Origin: Enterocytospora artemiae | Lineage: Eukaryota; Microsporidia | DNA: 64,000 nt | Reading direction: 5' to 3' | Assembly (NCBI GenBank): GCA_038659295.1 | Contig: JASNGC010000003.1 | Coordinates: 186,001 to 250,000, forward strand | Shown: one piece after another, positions 9,800 through 19,313 of the stretch | Layout of the letters: every line of letters starts with the position of its first letter | How positions within the stretch are numbered: the first letter of the stretch is position 1 | Program-made: the position numbers and the translations under genes | Notes under the pieces: model-generated | Seen by the model: only the letters and a program-made list of their open reading frames with translations | Told to the model about the DNA's origin: nothing | Database searches by the model: none

Positions 9800-10519
9800 T
9801 TATTTTCGGAAAACTATTACAATCACCTTATTTTTTGTTAATATAAATAGGTGATTATCGCAAATATCATACCCACGTATAGGCCCTATTATTCTCTTAT
9901 CGATAAACTTAGCATCTACTTTTAATATAGATATAGAGTCATGCTCCACTTTTATGGTAAAATGATCAAATATCAAATCACTAGCTTTTGGTAAAAGCAT
10001 ATCCTCAGGTATTTCAGCTAGATATTCATCAAAGCACTTGATTGTTCCACTTTTGTAGTATATCTTGACCCCATTGCTGTATTCCTCTATTTTTTGGATT
10101 TGATGTGCTCGAAGATAGAACATAATTGCCTCTATGTATGCCTCAAACCTATAAATATCCAGTATATCCAATAAGATTTTCAGCAAAAAACGTCTTACCG
10201 ATGGAGACAGAGATGTGTATCTGAAAAGCAGATAGCTTGTTTGAATTTCCTTCTGCTGCCTAATGGTTAAATCCTTATCAAACGAATATATTATTATTTG
10301 GCCGTTACTAATCAGTAAAATGTATTTCTTCGCCGTAACTATTTCGCTTCCTGAAATCATCAACTCCCTAAACTCAAGAGACTTGTAGTTTACAAATTGA
10401 ACTTTTTTATAATTTATAAATTTGACTGGAGGAATTTCATACATCTCATTTGGTTTGTTTGATCTGAGTGACAACTTTAGGGATGTTATTATTTCGTCTC
10501 TTAAACCTGCAGAATGCAT
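9800..10519 (-). CDS. Hypothetical protein, 239 residues
   Basis: An uninterrupted 239-codon frame starting with ATG at 10519. I do not recognise a family. The sequence alternates short beta-like stretches (YILLISNGQIIIYSF; GVKIYYKSGTIKCF; HLFILTKNKVIVIVF) around a central helical segment (SPSVRRFLLKILLDILDIYRFEAYIEAIMFYLRA), which might be a beta-propeller-plus-helix arrangement as in some trafficking subunits; this is only a suggestion. No signal peptide or membrane span. It converges with MTQ2 (57 bases between stops). No CCC motif precedes the ATG, so the start is less certain. Confidence 0.65.
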   Translation of the reverse strand: MHSAGLRDEIITSLKLSLRSNKPNEMYEIPPVKFINYKKVQFVNYKSLEFRELMISGSEIVTAKKYILLISNGQIIIYSFDKDLTIRQQKEIQTSYLLFRYTSLSPSVRRFLLKILLDILDIYRFEAYIEAIMFYLRAHQIQKIEEYSNGVKIYYKSGTIKCFDEYLAEIPEDMLLPKASDLIFDHFTIKVEHDSISILKVDAKFIDKRIIGPIRGYDICDNHLFILTKNKVIVIVFRK

Positions 10520-10748
10520 TTGTTTTGAGCGAGGATCTTCTTTGATTTGTGAAACAGAATTAATGTTTCAAGATAATAAACTTTTTAATGCTGATCAAAA
10601 ATGCCATTACTCCAGAGTAAGACGAAGTTACATTCTTTTACCGATCCAACAATGCCAAGAAACCATTTACACTCAGAAGTTTCGATATTCTAGTGTGGAG
10701 GGTTGATTCATGCAAATTTCAGAAGCTGAAGACACCAGAATTTATTGA

Positions 10749-12962
10749 TTAATCCAACTTCGGCATATTAAACTTATCACCACTATTCTTTGGAGGTAGA
10801 AAGTTTTGTTGAGAGACCTTCAGGGTATTTTCAAACTGTCTACTCAATGATTTTGCTTTGAAGCTTTTGATAAGATTCCTAACAATTGTTTGTGAAGACT
10901 TTCTGTTCGAATTGACTATTTGTCCATGAATTGACTGACATTTGTCGATATCAATGCCCAATATTTCGTGAAAAGCCTTTGGTCCATCGGGTTTTGCCAG
11001 GCACTTTGTTAGGGCTGCAGAGATCATGGCCTGACTTTCGATAATATTTGGTAAATTGTAGGCGATAATCAAATTCTGAGTTGCGGTAAAGGTATCGAAA
11101 TTATCATTCCCCTCAATAAAAAATTGGAGAATTCTATTTAGCATCATTGGACAGTCTATTTGGATCATGTGTATCAGATAGCTCTGTAAAAGAGGTAGTG
11201 AAGATCCTTTTGAGGAAAAGACATTAAACAAGCTTCTCATAGATGAATAATATTCTTTATAATCCTCAATCACGAGCCAGTCATTTACGAACTTGTTTAC
11301 TTCCAGCTCTACAAATGGTACTATATTTTCAACAGGCAAGTGGCCCAAGAGATCGGTATTAAAGCCTGCTATTTGATCATATGACCACTTACACAAATTG
11401 TCGTAAATATGTTTTAAAATAGGAACTGGAACATCTCCAAGACGTTGAAGCACAAAAAAGCATCTGTCGAATGGTGCATTCTCCATGAACAACGCATAAA
11501 AGTCATTCCTATACACAGAATACTCTTGGGGATTAATTTTCAAGTAATAGTAATACTTAATGACCTTTTCTTCATCCCATTTTCCCTCAAAGCTTTCATG
11601 AATTCCCAGACGGGTGTGGACGAACGCTCTGATTTCATCTCCAGAGTGTGACGCACCACTTGCTTTTGAATAAATTCGCCTTAACTGTTCATCTGTAAAT
11701 TTATAAAACCCTAGAATTTCGAGTGCCAGTTTCACAGATTCCTTATCTGAAAAATCTAATTGCTCCAAATACATAGGAGTGCTTGAATCCCTCATCAAGA
11801 AAGAAGTCAAACACTTTAAATAAACACTACCGAACATTAAACCAGATAGTAGGATTTTTCCATTAGAAGCCTTTGATAGTTTACGAATGATAAATGAAAT
11901 TAGTCTTGAATGGTCTGCCTCTAAAGTCTTTCCATGCTCAGTCAAAAACTTGGCGACTATCTCAGGATAGTTCTTAGAAACAACCGTAAAGAATGCGTAA
12001 TAACTGTCAATATCTTTTTGCTCAAATTCATTATCCTCTAAGGCATTCACTTTTGAATATACTCTAATGCATTCCGTGACAACCGGAGTGACCATGCTAT
12101 CATTTCTGCTGGTTGAAAATACTCTAGTCCAAAACTGAAGGGCCGGCACGAAACACTCCATATTTTCAATAAGGGCTTTGAAAACATAGTTAAATGCACA
12201 GCTGGAAGCATTTCCACCGATTTGTGATGATTTAGAAGCTCCAGATGATGATGAAAACTTCATGTTCGTAAGAAGTTGGACCATGGCTGGATCGACAGGA
12301 AATGTGGGTAGGATTTCGAGAAGCCTGTTCTGTTGCACACTTCCTATGCCTTCAGAAAAAAATTCTATGGCCTGGTAGGGAAATTCACTGGCTTTATTGT
12401 AAACAATTGAATAATCAAATGTTTTGGGGATGATTTTAAGAAGCTCTTTAAAAATAGGAATGATAATTCCTGCAAACTCATCCTTGAACTGGCATAAAAA
12501 TTCTGAAGAAACAATTTGAACAGCCTTCTTTAGCTCTTGCCTTCTTTCTACTGAAATGTCGGTTGAATAGTTGATTGCCTCTAGAAATTCTAACAGAATT
12601 TTGTACCCTTGTTTAACATCCAACCTAGTTAAAATAAAGTTATAAAACGTGGGCATTATGGTTGGCCAGCAGTATAGCCCCAGCAATGCATATATTTGAC
12701 ACATTTTGTCTGTCTGATTTTGACGAGCATACTCAGTCGCAAATTGAATCTCCTCATGCAAATTAAGTGTTTTGATCTTACTCTGAATCCTTAACTCCAA
12801 AATCTTACATATATAGAAATGCACAACCGAATCACTGCTTTTGCACATTTCAACTAAGGGATTGCAATTGGGGAAGGCCACAAGCCTGTTTATCTCTGCT
12901 TCTAGAGAGTTTATCATTCTTGGGTTGCTCTGCAGTTCATTTATAATCTTCAGTATTTCCAT
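10749..12962 (-). CDS. Karyopherin-beta/exportin-like HEAT-repeat protein
   Basis: A 737-residue all-helical protein. The N-terminal 180 residues follow the exportin-N plan: a first helix pair, VVHFYICKILELRIQ, then a segment LGLYCWPTIMPTFYNFIL that matches the conserved WP..WP.F turn of CRM1/exportin-5 proteins, then a helix with VERRQELKKAVQ. These are features of nuclear export receptors that bind Ran-GTP. Length is well below the usual ~1000, so C-terminal repeats are reduced. I cannot decide between exportin-1, exportin-5/Msn5 and another member. A Ser-rich loop lies at about residues 231-245. The start ATG follows CCC immediately (ctagcccATG). An AATAAA lies a few bases after the stop on the minus strand. 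Confidence 0.5.
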   Translation of the reverse strand: MEILKIINELQSNPRMINSLEAEINRLVAFPNCNPLVEMCKSSDSVVHFYICKILELRIQSKIKTLNLHEEIQFATEYARQNQTDKMCQIYALLGLYCWPTIMPTFYNFILTRLDVKQGYKILLEFLEAINYSTDISVERRQELKKAVQIVSSEFLCQFKDEFAGIIIPIFKELLKIIPKTFDYSIVYNKASEFPYQAIEFFSEGIGSVQQNRLLEILPTFPVDPAMVQLLTNMKFSSSSGASKSSQIGGNASSCAFNYVFKALIENMECFVPALQFWTRVFSTSRNDSMVTPVVTECIRVYSKVNALEDNEFEQKDIDSYYAFFTVVSKNYPEIVAKFLTEHGKTLEADHSRLISFIIRKLSKASNGKILLSGLMFGSVYLKCLTSFLMRDSSTPMYLEQLDFSDKESVKLALEILGFYKFTDEQLRRIYSKASGASHSGDEIRAFVHTRLGIHESFEGKWDEEKVIKYYYYLKINPQEYSVYRNDFYALFMENAPFDRCFFVLQRLGDVPVPILKHIYDNLCKWSYDQIAGFNTDLLGHLPVENIVPFVELEVNKFVNDWLVIEDYKEYYSSMRSLFNVFSSKGSSLPLLQSYLIHMIQIDCPMMLNRILQFFIEGNDNFDTFTATQNLIIAYNLPNIIESQAMISAALTKCLAKPDGPKAFHEILGIDIDKCQSIHGQIVNSNRKSSQTIVRNLIKSFKAKSLSRQFENTLKVSQQNFLPPKNSGDKFNMPKLD

Positions 12963-13439
12963 GGGCTAGAAAAAATTATGCAAAAAATATAACGCCTGGA
13001 AAACGAAAGAATAGGTGATAAAACAGCGAGGATGTGGATGGCTCTTCTGTAGATCTGTCAACTCACCAAAATGAAGTCTAAATAGTAATTATGCACCCAT
13101 TATTCAGTCCTTGATTAGAAGGACTATTACGTAAATTGAGTATTATTTCTTGAGTGTAAGGTAATGGGATATTGAAGAATCAGTTTTTTAACGGTTATTG
13201 TGTTTATCATTAGCATTAAAGTCACAGAACCACATAGATCATTGTGTAAATTTTAAAAGTCATTATTAATTTAGGGTTATCGAATATATACCACACGAGA
13301 TTTTCAATCCTTGTTTAGAAAACAATCTTATATGATTTAAATACATAAACTTCAAAGAATTTATAAAATATAATTGGTTAAATCAAATCAGGTTTCAAAT
13401 ATTAAATTTAAGGAGTTTATTGCTTCTGCTAAGGATTTC
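12963..13439. other. Intergenic region, no supported feature
   Basis: About 477 A+T-rich bases between the exportin-like gene and the next plus-strand ORF. I searched by eye for tRNA boxes, snRNA motifs and short ORFs with a CCC start signal and found none. Confidence 0.4.
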
Positions 13440-13958
13440 ATGAATTTCCACGGGCATAATTCAGTTACAGTAGATAAACTTAAAACACTCGAAGAGTCTT
13501 CTAGATTGGTGACGCCATGTCAAAATCCTATGCACAAATACAACAGCCATCCAATTTATATCACCGAACCTGACAATCTCCCAAATGACATTATCATGGA
13601 GATTACAAAATTTTTGCCAATATACCCATCAATAGGAAAAAAATTTCAAGATTGTTTTGTAAGTAGGTTATCAATCCACTCAAAAATCCACAACATCAGG
13701 CAACTGTTGGAGAAATTTCTATTGCTACGGCCAAGCCCGGAAAATAGAAGTGTACTGGCAATTGTATTTCCTAAACCCCTTAATTTTAAGGAGATCCATG
13801 AGTCATTAAAATCGATAGAATTCAAAAGAAGCCAAGCACACAGTAGGATTTCCCCAATAATCGCCTCAAATGTGCAAAATCTTGAATTCTTTTTCAAAAA
13901 ACGTTTATTTATGCACAATTATGGTCTGGATAATCAAAAATATGGGCATGATATCTGA
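13440..13958 (+). CDS. Hypothetical protein, 172 residues, doubtful
   Basis: The frame is open from 13374, but the first ATG is at 13440, giving 172 residues. No family is recognised. A segment LPNDIIMEITKFLP at about residues 49-62 resembles the start of an F-box, though the remainder of that domain is not convincing. The rest is basic and helical (SKIHNIRQLLEKFLLL). There is no CCC motif before the ATG. A 90-codon ORF exists on the opposite strand (13646-13918), but the plus-strand frame is longer and has the more protein-like composition. It could be a rapidly evolving gene or a relic. Confidence 0.4.
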   Translation: MNFHGHNSVTVDKLKTLEESSRLVTPCQNPMHKYNSHPIYITEPDNLPNDIIMEITKFLPIYPSIGKKFQDCFVSRLSIHSKIHNIRQLLEKFLLLRPSPENRSVLAIVFPKPLNFKEIHESLKSIEFKRSQAHSRISPIIASNVQNLEFFFKKRLFMHNYGLDNQKYGHDI

Positions 13959-14066
13959 GAAATTCCAATAAATTTTTTGGCTGGATGTTTTCAAAATCAC
14001 AGATTAAAAAATAATTTTATTTATCAAACCCTCAAGCTATAGATTCATTATTATTACCACACACCT

Positions 14067-14345
14067 CTATCTAAACAGCATCTTAAACAAGATTAGCAAA
14101 AGAATTGTTACAATTGCTCCTGCAAGAATGATATATTTAAGATATTCGTAAAACCACTTCCACTTGGTTTTTATTGATGTGGATTTCAATTCTGAGGTTT
14201 GCGATTCTATTTCTAGAGAACTTTTAAACACATCGTTTGTCAGATCACCCAGATCCTGAGTTTGCTTGAGCCGGTCCTTCAGAGTTTCCTGAAGCTGCAT
14301 CAGCTGCACATCAACATCGGCGGTTAAATCGTCGGTTTCCTCCAT
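14067..14345 (-). CDS. R-SNARE, synaptobrevin/VAMP-like
   Basis: A 92-residue tail-anchored protein with one SNARE helix and a C-terminal membrane span. The zero-layer Arg is at residue 25 (LKDRLKQ). Seven residues later the LGDLTND segment aligns with the ELDDRAD of synaptobrevins. A Trp/Lys-rich juxtamembrane stretch (KTKWKWFYEYLKY, 60-71) mirrors the KYWWKN of VAMPs, and the membrane anchor covers about 71-91. There is no longin domain, so it resembles Snc1/VAMP rather than Ykt6, Sec22 or VAMP7. It should act in fusion of secretory vesicles with the plasma membrane or endosome. The start sits 9 bases after CCGG rather than CCC. Confidence 0.78.
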   Translation of the reverse strand: MEETDDLTADVDVQLMQLQETLKDRLKQTQDLGDLTNDVFKSSLEIESQTSELKSTSIKTKWKWFYEYLKYIILAGAIVTILLLILFKMLFR

Positions 14346-14536
14346 CCGGAATCTATAGGTATGAAATATAATATTATTTTAAGGGGATAGTACTGAAAGA
14401 CTATTGGTAAGAACTCATATGAAGGAAACAATCAATCGATATTTTTGCTCAATAAATAGTTTTGTTACATTCCTGATTCGTCCCCACAATTTATTCATGA
14501 TAGGCTAGATAAATTCACAAAAGCAAGAGAAATTTT

Positions 14537-15754
14537 TCAATCCTCAAACAAGCTGTTGATAGCTCCGTAGTTCAGCTTTGAAGTTACTTTTTTATCTAAA
14601 CTCTGAAATGCTTCCTCAATAGTCCCAAAGTTGTGTCTTTTCTTTCTGGACCTGATGGCTGTAGTTTTAGGCTTCTTTGCTTTTTTGGCCTCCATTTCTT
14701 TCAGATATTCGCCATACATGCTTTCCCATATGGCCGATTTGCTCTGAACCTCTGCTTCATCCAATACAAAACCATCCAAGGAAAATTCACTCGAGTCGGA
14801 TGCATCAACCATCCTGTCTGGCTTGGATGTGCTCTGACTCTGAGGAGTTGACAGAATACCATTCATTTCAACCGAATCAGAAAAACAAGTGGTTTCTTTG
14901 CAACTATTCAGGTATCTCATTTTTTGCTTCAAAATGGGCGGTAATGATTCAGCCTCTATCCATATCTTATTAAAATCGTCAATCTCTAGATTGCCTGATT
15001 CGGTCTCTGCAATTTCTCTGATCCTTCTATTGATTGTAAATACTGAGGCATGAACAACTTTGGCAATTTCGTGAATTTCCCTTGGCTCCCCACATATTCT
15101 TGAAGCTAATAGAAGAGCTGCACCACAGGAATTATTTGGGCGCCTACCTACTAAAATCCAATCCTTTTTCATCCTACTTATCAGTCTCATCGCTAGATTT
15201 AGGACCTCCCCATTTTTGAACTTAAGTTGTGACACAAACCGATGCATGTAGAGCGAAGGATCTATCAAAGGTATTTCAAGGCAAAGAAGACATCTCAACT
15301 TCAGGAATACTTTTCCAATCTGGAACATATCAATTCTGAGTTCATTCGAAAAATCAATTAGCAGATGAGGGGTGGACTCCTGTCGACAGGAGATGTAAAC
15401 ACACGCACTAAGTGTGTATAGAATCGATTTTCCCTTTGTCATGGAGTGGGCCAGGCATATCTTGTACCATCTGAATGCACATTCAATGTGCTCCTGTCCT
15501 AAAGACAACCTCATGCAGATGTTTTTAATGGTGTTTTTTATGTAATAGCTTGAATCGATGAATTGGGTACCAACATTGGAGTTGTCTACACTAATAATCT
15601 GTCCGTACATGGATGGCTTACTTCCATCTGAATTGAATTGTATGGTGTTGACAATCAGATTTTCCTCCTGCAGCATTCCACACTGCCCACAACATATTGT
15701 TCCACGAGTATTATCTGTTTCAAACTCGTTGGATCCACAATTCGAGCAAATCAT
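14537..15754 (-). CDS. BRF1: TFIIIB subunit BRF1 (TFIIB-related factor)
   Basis: RNA polymerase III initiation factor. The 405-residue protein begins at the ATG at 15754, which follows CCC (tgccctcaATG) and places the zinc ribbon at the very N-terminus: Cys3, Cys6, Cys22, Cys25 (MICSNCG ... CCGQC). Two cyclin folds follow (about residues 70-260; GRRPNNSCGAALLLASR marks the second, as in TFIIB/Brf1). A charged C-terminal part includes a Ser/Asp-rich segment and KKAKKPKTTAIRSRKKRHNF, resembling the Brf1 homology region that binds TBP and Bdp1. TFIIB itself lacks such a tail. It would serve transcription of tRNA genes such as the two in this window. Confidence 0.88.
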   Translation of the reverse strand: MICSNCGSNEFETDNTRGTICCGQCGMLQEENLIVNTIQFNSDGSKPSMYGQIISVDNSNVGTQFIDSSYYIKNTIKNICMRLSLGQEHIECAFRWYKICLAHSMTKGKSILYTLSACVYISCRQESTPHLLIDFSNELRIDMFQIGKVFLKLRCLLCLEIPLIDPSLYMHRFVSQLKFKNGEVLNLAMRLISRMKKDWILVGRRPNNSCGAALLLASRICGEPREIHEIAKVVHASVFTINRRIREIAETESGNLEIDDFNKIWIEAESLPPILKQKMRYLNSCKETTCFSDSVEMNGILSTPQSQSTSKPDRMVDASDSSEFSLDGFVLDEAEVQSKSAIWESMYGEYLKEMEAKKAKKPKTTAIRSRKKRHNFGTIEEAFQSLDKKVTSKLNYGAINSLFED

Positions 15755-15971
15755 TGAGGGCAAAAAATATTCGATTTCATTTAACCAACCAAAAAAACAC
15801 TTTAAGAACGAGTTACAACCCCGACATTTGTTGTAGCTTCAGAAGTGCCGGTGAATTATGGTTCTAGATATGAAACCCGCACAATTATAGCCTGCGGCCA
15901 TAAACATCTCGAATCACCGATAAATATTTTCGTTTCGAGAACATTTAAATATTAAAATACTCTCCCCACAA

Positions 15972-17201
15972 ATGAGCTTCAGGGATGAATTAAATAAATT
16001 CTTTGAAAACTCCAGAAAGAAATTGAAAAGCTCGGACATCACAATATGCATGGGTAATGAGGCATGCGACATAGACTCGTTCATTAGTTCTTTAGTCATA
16101 TCAATGCATGAAAAGTGCATCCATGTTGTAAACATGAGAAAAGAAATTCTGGAAGCCAAGGGAGATCTAATGTTTGTCTTAAAATACTTCGAGATCTCTT
16201 TGGATGATCTGATCTATCTTGAGCGTCCAGTGGGAGATTTCTCGACAGAAGCAAGAAAATTAGGTACCATCTTCAAATCAGGTGATTTGGAATATAAGCT
16301 GAACGATAAGAACATCAAGCTAATGATCTTGGACCATAATGAGCCTATCATTGAATTGAAAGATGCTGCCATCGATCTCATTATAGATCACCATCCACTT
16401 TCTGGATCTGCGCTGAAAGCCAGGAGGGTTTATGTGGATATTGATATAGGATCATGTTCTACACTTGTTTCCAAATTCATTGGACATTCTTTAACATCTA
16501 CAAAAAACAACAAAAACCCTGACTTTGTGTCTAATTTCTTCTGTGAACACATTGCCAGGCTGTTAATTGTCCCAATTTTTCTAGACACCAAGAAACTATC
16601 GTCCATCGCCAGCCACTTTGATAAGGGAGAGTTTAAAAAATTGAAAAGTAAAAGTGGGATGAAGATGAAGGAAATTAGATCTATTCGCAAAAGCATTAGA
16701 AAAGCGCGTTTAAACGACTCCAACCTTCCAAGTGAGGTTATTATGCAGAAGGATTACAAGGAATATCACTATCGTGGGCTGACTTTTGGATGTGCCACTG
16801 TAAAGTACGATTATGAGAAGTGGGTGGACCGGGAAATGGAGGAGTATGGCAAGAAGGGGGCCAAGAATGGGGGTGTGTTTTTTGAGGCCTACCTGAATCA
16901 ATTTCGTCGAGATCACGGATTGGACTTCCTATTTGTGAACAGAAAAGCTAAAGGTTTGAGATACATTATTGTCGTGAATTGCATGCTGGAAAAGCTGATT
17001 GCTGATGAGCATGGATTTAAGCCCATTAATTACAAGGGTTTGAAATATTATTCCATCAAGGTATCTCTTTCTAGGAAGGTTCTGATGCCACTTGTACAGG
17101 ATACTCTTGACAAGGTGAATTTGAGTATTCCTGAAGCCCGAAAAACTGGAAATATTGATTTACAACAGATAAAAGAGGCTATTGAGAAGAAAAATTCTTA
17201 A
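15972..17201 (+). CDS. PPX1: DHH-family exopolyphosphatase (PPX1/Prune type)
   Basis: A 409-residue phosphoesterase. Metal-binding motifs of the DHH superfamily are present in order: GNEACDIDS (28-36, Asp33 and Asp35), the DHN motif (121-123), the signature DHHP (139-142), and a following Asp-rich strand VDIDIGSCSTLV. The C-terminal half carries the DHHA2 domain, with basic FRRDHG... and SLSRKVL substrate segments. Yeast Ppx1 cuts inorganic polyphosphate from the end; Prune proteins share the fold, so the exact substrate remains open. The ATG is preceded by CCCC (actctccccacaaATG). A divergent promoter is shared with BRF1 (217 bases). The stop codon overlaps an AATAAAT signal. Confidence 0.88.
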   Translation: MSFRDELNKFFENSRKKLKSSDITICMGNEACDIDSFISSLVISMHEKCIHVVNMRKEILEAKGDLMFVLKYFEISLDDLIYLERPVGDFSTEARKLGTIFKSGDLEYKLNDKNIKLMILDHNEPIIELKDAAIDLIIDHHPLSGSALKARRVYVDIDIGSCSTLVSKFIGHSLTSTKNNKNPDFVSNFFCEHIARLLIVPIFLDTKKLSSIASHFDKGEFKKLKSKSGMKMKEIRSIRKSIRKARLNDSNLPSEVIMQKDYKEYHYRGLTFGCATVKYDYEKWVDREMEEYGKKGAKNGGVFFEAYLNQFRRDHGLDFLFVNRKAKGLRYIIVVNCMLEKLIADEHGFKPINYKGLKYYSIKVSLSRKVLMPLVQDTLDKVNLSIPEARKTGNIDLQQIKEAIEKKNS

Positions 17202-17400
17202 TAAATGGGTATTTTATTAATCAACTTTAAAAATCTTCGTGAAATGTCTTATTACGCTGAAAACTCTGTATAAAGAATATAATCTGGATGAATACCCAAC
17301 CCAACTTTTATCCAAAATAGTGCAATAAGAAGAGGATTCGACTCATTTTGGACATACCTGGATAAACACCCAGCAAAAATTTAATTTTCAAGCATTCTAT

Positions 17401-17817
17401 TTAATCTTCCTCCAATTCTTCAGATGCATCCATGGGGTTATTCTCACTTTTGGACCGTCTCACCAACCCAGCCTCTTCATCAGGCAATATATACATGAGA
17501 AAGTCGTACATGGATGTTGTCTTTGCAGCCTTGGCAACATCTGTGGCCTGCAAAATCTTTCTTTTTGATTCTTCGGTATGCATCCACGCCCTAAGAGTGA
17601 ACTCTTCAATAAATTTCTCGGCAGCCAAGCTAAATAAAATTGGGACTTCTGATGCTACCATCTTGACATTTTCTTCAACCTTCATTAATCTCTTTATTCT
17701 TGCAAGGGGCAGCGTGATATCCTTTATGCTTAAGCGTGTAGTCTCCGCCTTTCTCATTTCTAGTTCCCAAAATTTTAAGATTTTCTTGGTAAAGTTGTCA
17801 AAGCTTTCGTCCACCAT
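17401..17817 (-). CDS. HAP5: CCAAT-binding factor subunit NF-YC/HAP5 (histone fold)
   Basis: A 138-residue protein starting at the ATG at 17817 (an upstream TTG opens the frame but is an unlikely start). The central histone-fold domain is a near-textbook NF-YC: LPLARIKRLMKVEENVKMVASEVP, then LAAEKFIEEFTLRAW and HTEESKRKILQATDVAKA. With NF-YB it forms a histone-like dimer that recruits NF-YA to CCAAT boxes. Neither partner is in the window. The C-terminal tail is acidic. The same fold family includes NC2-alpha, which is encoded separately at 21862, and the NF-YC-specific TLRAW.HTE segment separates the two. No CCC motif precedes this ATG. Confidence 0.88.
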   Translation of the reverse strand: MVDESFDNFTKKILKFWELEMRKAETTRLSIKDITLPLARIKRLMKVEENVKMVASEVPILFSLAAEKFIEEFTLRAWMHTEESKRKILQATDVAKAAKTTSMYDFLMYILPDEEAGLVRRSKSENNPMDASEELEED

Positions 17818-18055
17818 AGCCAGAAAAGGTTTTTTGTATATCTGGGATTTTCGAAACAAATCTGAAACAACAATAAATTAAGTTCTGCAGGTCTTGGTAG
17901 TTCGGTTTCCCAAGCTTGTCAAATGATTTCTTCAAATAATCGCATGGTATTCTTTGGAGTTTAAGATAGTATAAAGCTACAAATTATCAAGTGCTGACAA
18001 GATTCCGCCTGCACGGTCTAAAATGTATTTTTTGAATTTTAATCGCTTCCCCTAG

Positions 18056-19042
18056 ATGTCCACAGAAATATTCAAAAAAATCCAAAGGTGCTTTCATATG
18101 TCCGATTCACAGCAGATTTACGGTAGAGAATTAGAGCAGAATACCATTGTGAACTTTCTTTTATCGAAGGCTACGAGCCTGCATATTACTGGCAAACCAG
18201 GAACTGGAAAAACTACAACGGTAAAATATGTTTTACAGAATAGAGGATTGGTGAGTGATGGCTACAAAGATGAAGTTACATCTGAAGACATTGATAGGAA
18301 CTGTATCTATGGTTTAACTACACATAAAAAGAACATTGATAACTTTTGGTGTCGAGATACAAAATGCCGTAAGAACCAGCAGGATATCGATTCTGGCATA
18401 TCTATAGCAACGGTAGATTCTGATTTTGTCTATATCAATTACTATACCTCTCCAAATATCAACAAAGCAATAAAATCATCTGCAAAGCCGATTATTGTTA
18501 TTGATGAATTTGACAAATACCTTGAAGAGAAAAAAGCAGAGTGTATCAAGAATATTGTACTAATCAAGAAGCGAAATCAAAAAATAATCACAATAAGCAA
18601 TAATCTTAAATTATCCTCGCTCCATGTCGACTTATTGAAATTCTTACCATATAACTCGGATGACATATTAAATATCCTGGAAGGCAAAATACTGAATGAA
18701 ATCGGTGTAGAAATTGCTCCAAAGAATGTTTTGATGTATATTTCAAAGAAGTTTAATCAAACAGGTGATCTTAGGCATGTGTTCAAATTTATCCTTGAGA
18801 TCTACAATAGAAAGACCAATGAAGAAAACTATTTGATCTGTTTAAGTGAATGCATTGATCCAAAGGTGAGCAATTGTTCAGAAACTGAAATGAGTATTCA
18901 CCACAAGTTAATTAGTGAATGCATGGACGAGATGAATAATGTGCAGGCATATAAGAAATATCTTCAGAGTTGTAAATTATTAAGGATAAAGGGTGTTGAT
19001 TCAAATGATTTTGGAATAATTTGTGATTTGTTCAAGGAATAG
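18056..19042 (+). CDS. ORC1/CDC6-like AAA+ ATPase
   Basis: A 328-residue initiator-type ATPase. Walker A is GKPGTGKT (46-53) and Walker B is IVIDEFDKY (147-155, Asp150-Glu151). After the ATPase core comes the sensor-2 region GDLRHVFKFILEIY, characteristic of the Orc1/Cdc6 clade. It is very short: Orc1's BAH domain is missing and the C-terminal winged helix is only partly present. A Cys-containing loop (FWCRDTKC, about 97-104) is inserted between the Walker motifs. Its role would be origin recognition or MCM loading; Orc1 and Cdc6 cannot be told apart here. The ATG is preceded by CCCC (cttcccctagATG). MCM2 follows on the same strand. Confidence 0.78.
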   Translation: MSTEIFKKIQRCFHMSDSQQIYGRELEQNTIVNFLLSKATSLHITGKPGTGKTTTVKYVLQNRGLVSDGYKDEVTSEDIDRNCIYGLTTHKKNIDNFWCRDTKCRKNQQDIDSGISIATVDSDFVYINYYTSPNINKAIKSSAKPIIVIDEFDKYLEEKKAECIKNIVLIKKRNQKIITISNNLKLSSLHVDLLKFLPYNSDDILNILEGKILNEIGVEIAPKNVLMYISKKFNQTGDLRHVFKFILEIYNRKTNEENYLICLSECIDPKVSNCSETEMSIHHKLISECMDEMNNVQAYKKYLQSCKLLRIKGVDSNDFGIICDLFKE

Positions 19043-19313
19043 TTGTTCAATGTGGCAATCTAAAATTCAAATAAATATTGTTTAAAGATTAGAATATTGA
19101 TCAGATACAAGAAATCTTTTATATGGATACAGCATTATGTACTATATGTGTCACAAGAAAGCCAACTAATCTTGAAGGATGTCTATGTCCATAGTATCAC
19201 GAGATTCTATCAGGGCACACTGGACAATTCATTGGAATTCAGGACTTAAATTTCTACCATCCAAATCACCATTTATCTTCACTTTAATTTTTTCTAAAAT
19301 TTTTAAAACCCAA

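Noticed and set aside
13646..13918. 90-codon minus-strand ORF opposite the hypothetical gene at 13440
   Set aside because: Shorter than the plus-strand frame and without a start signal or family match; neither strand is fully convincing.
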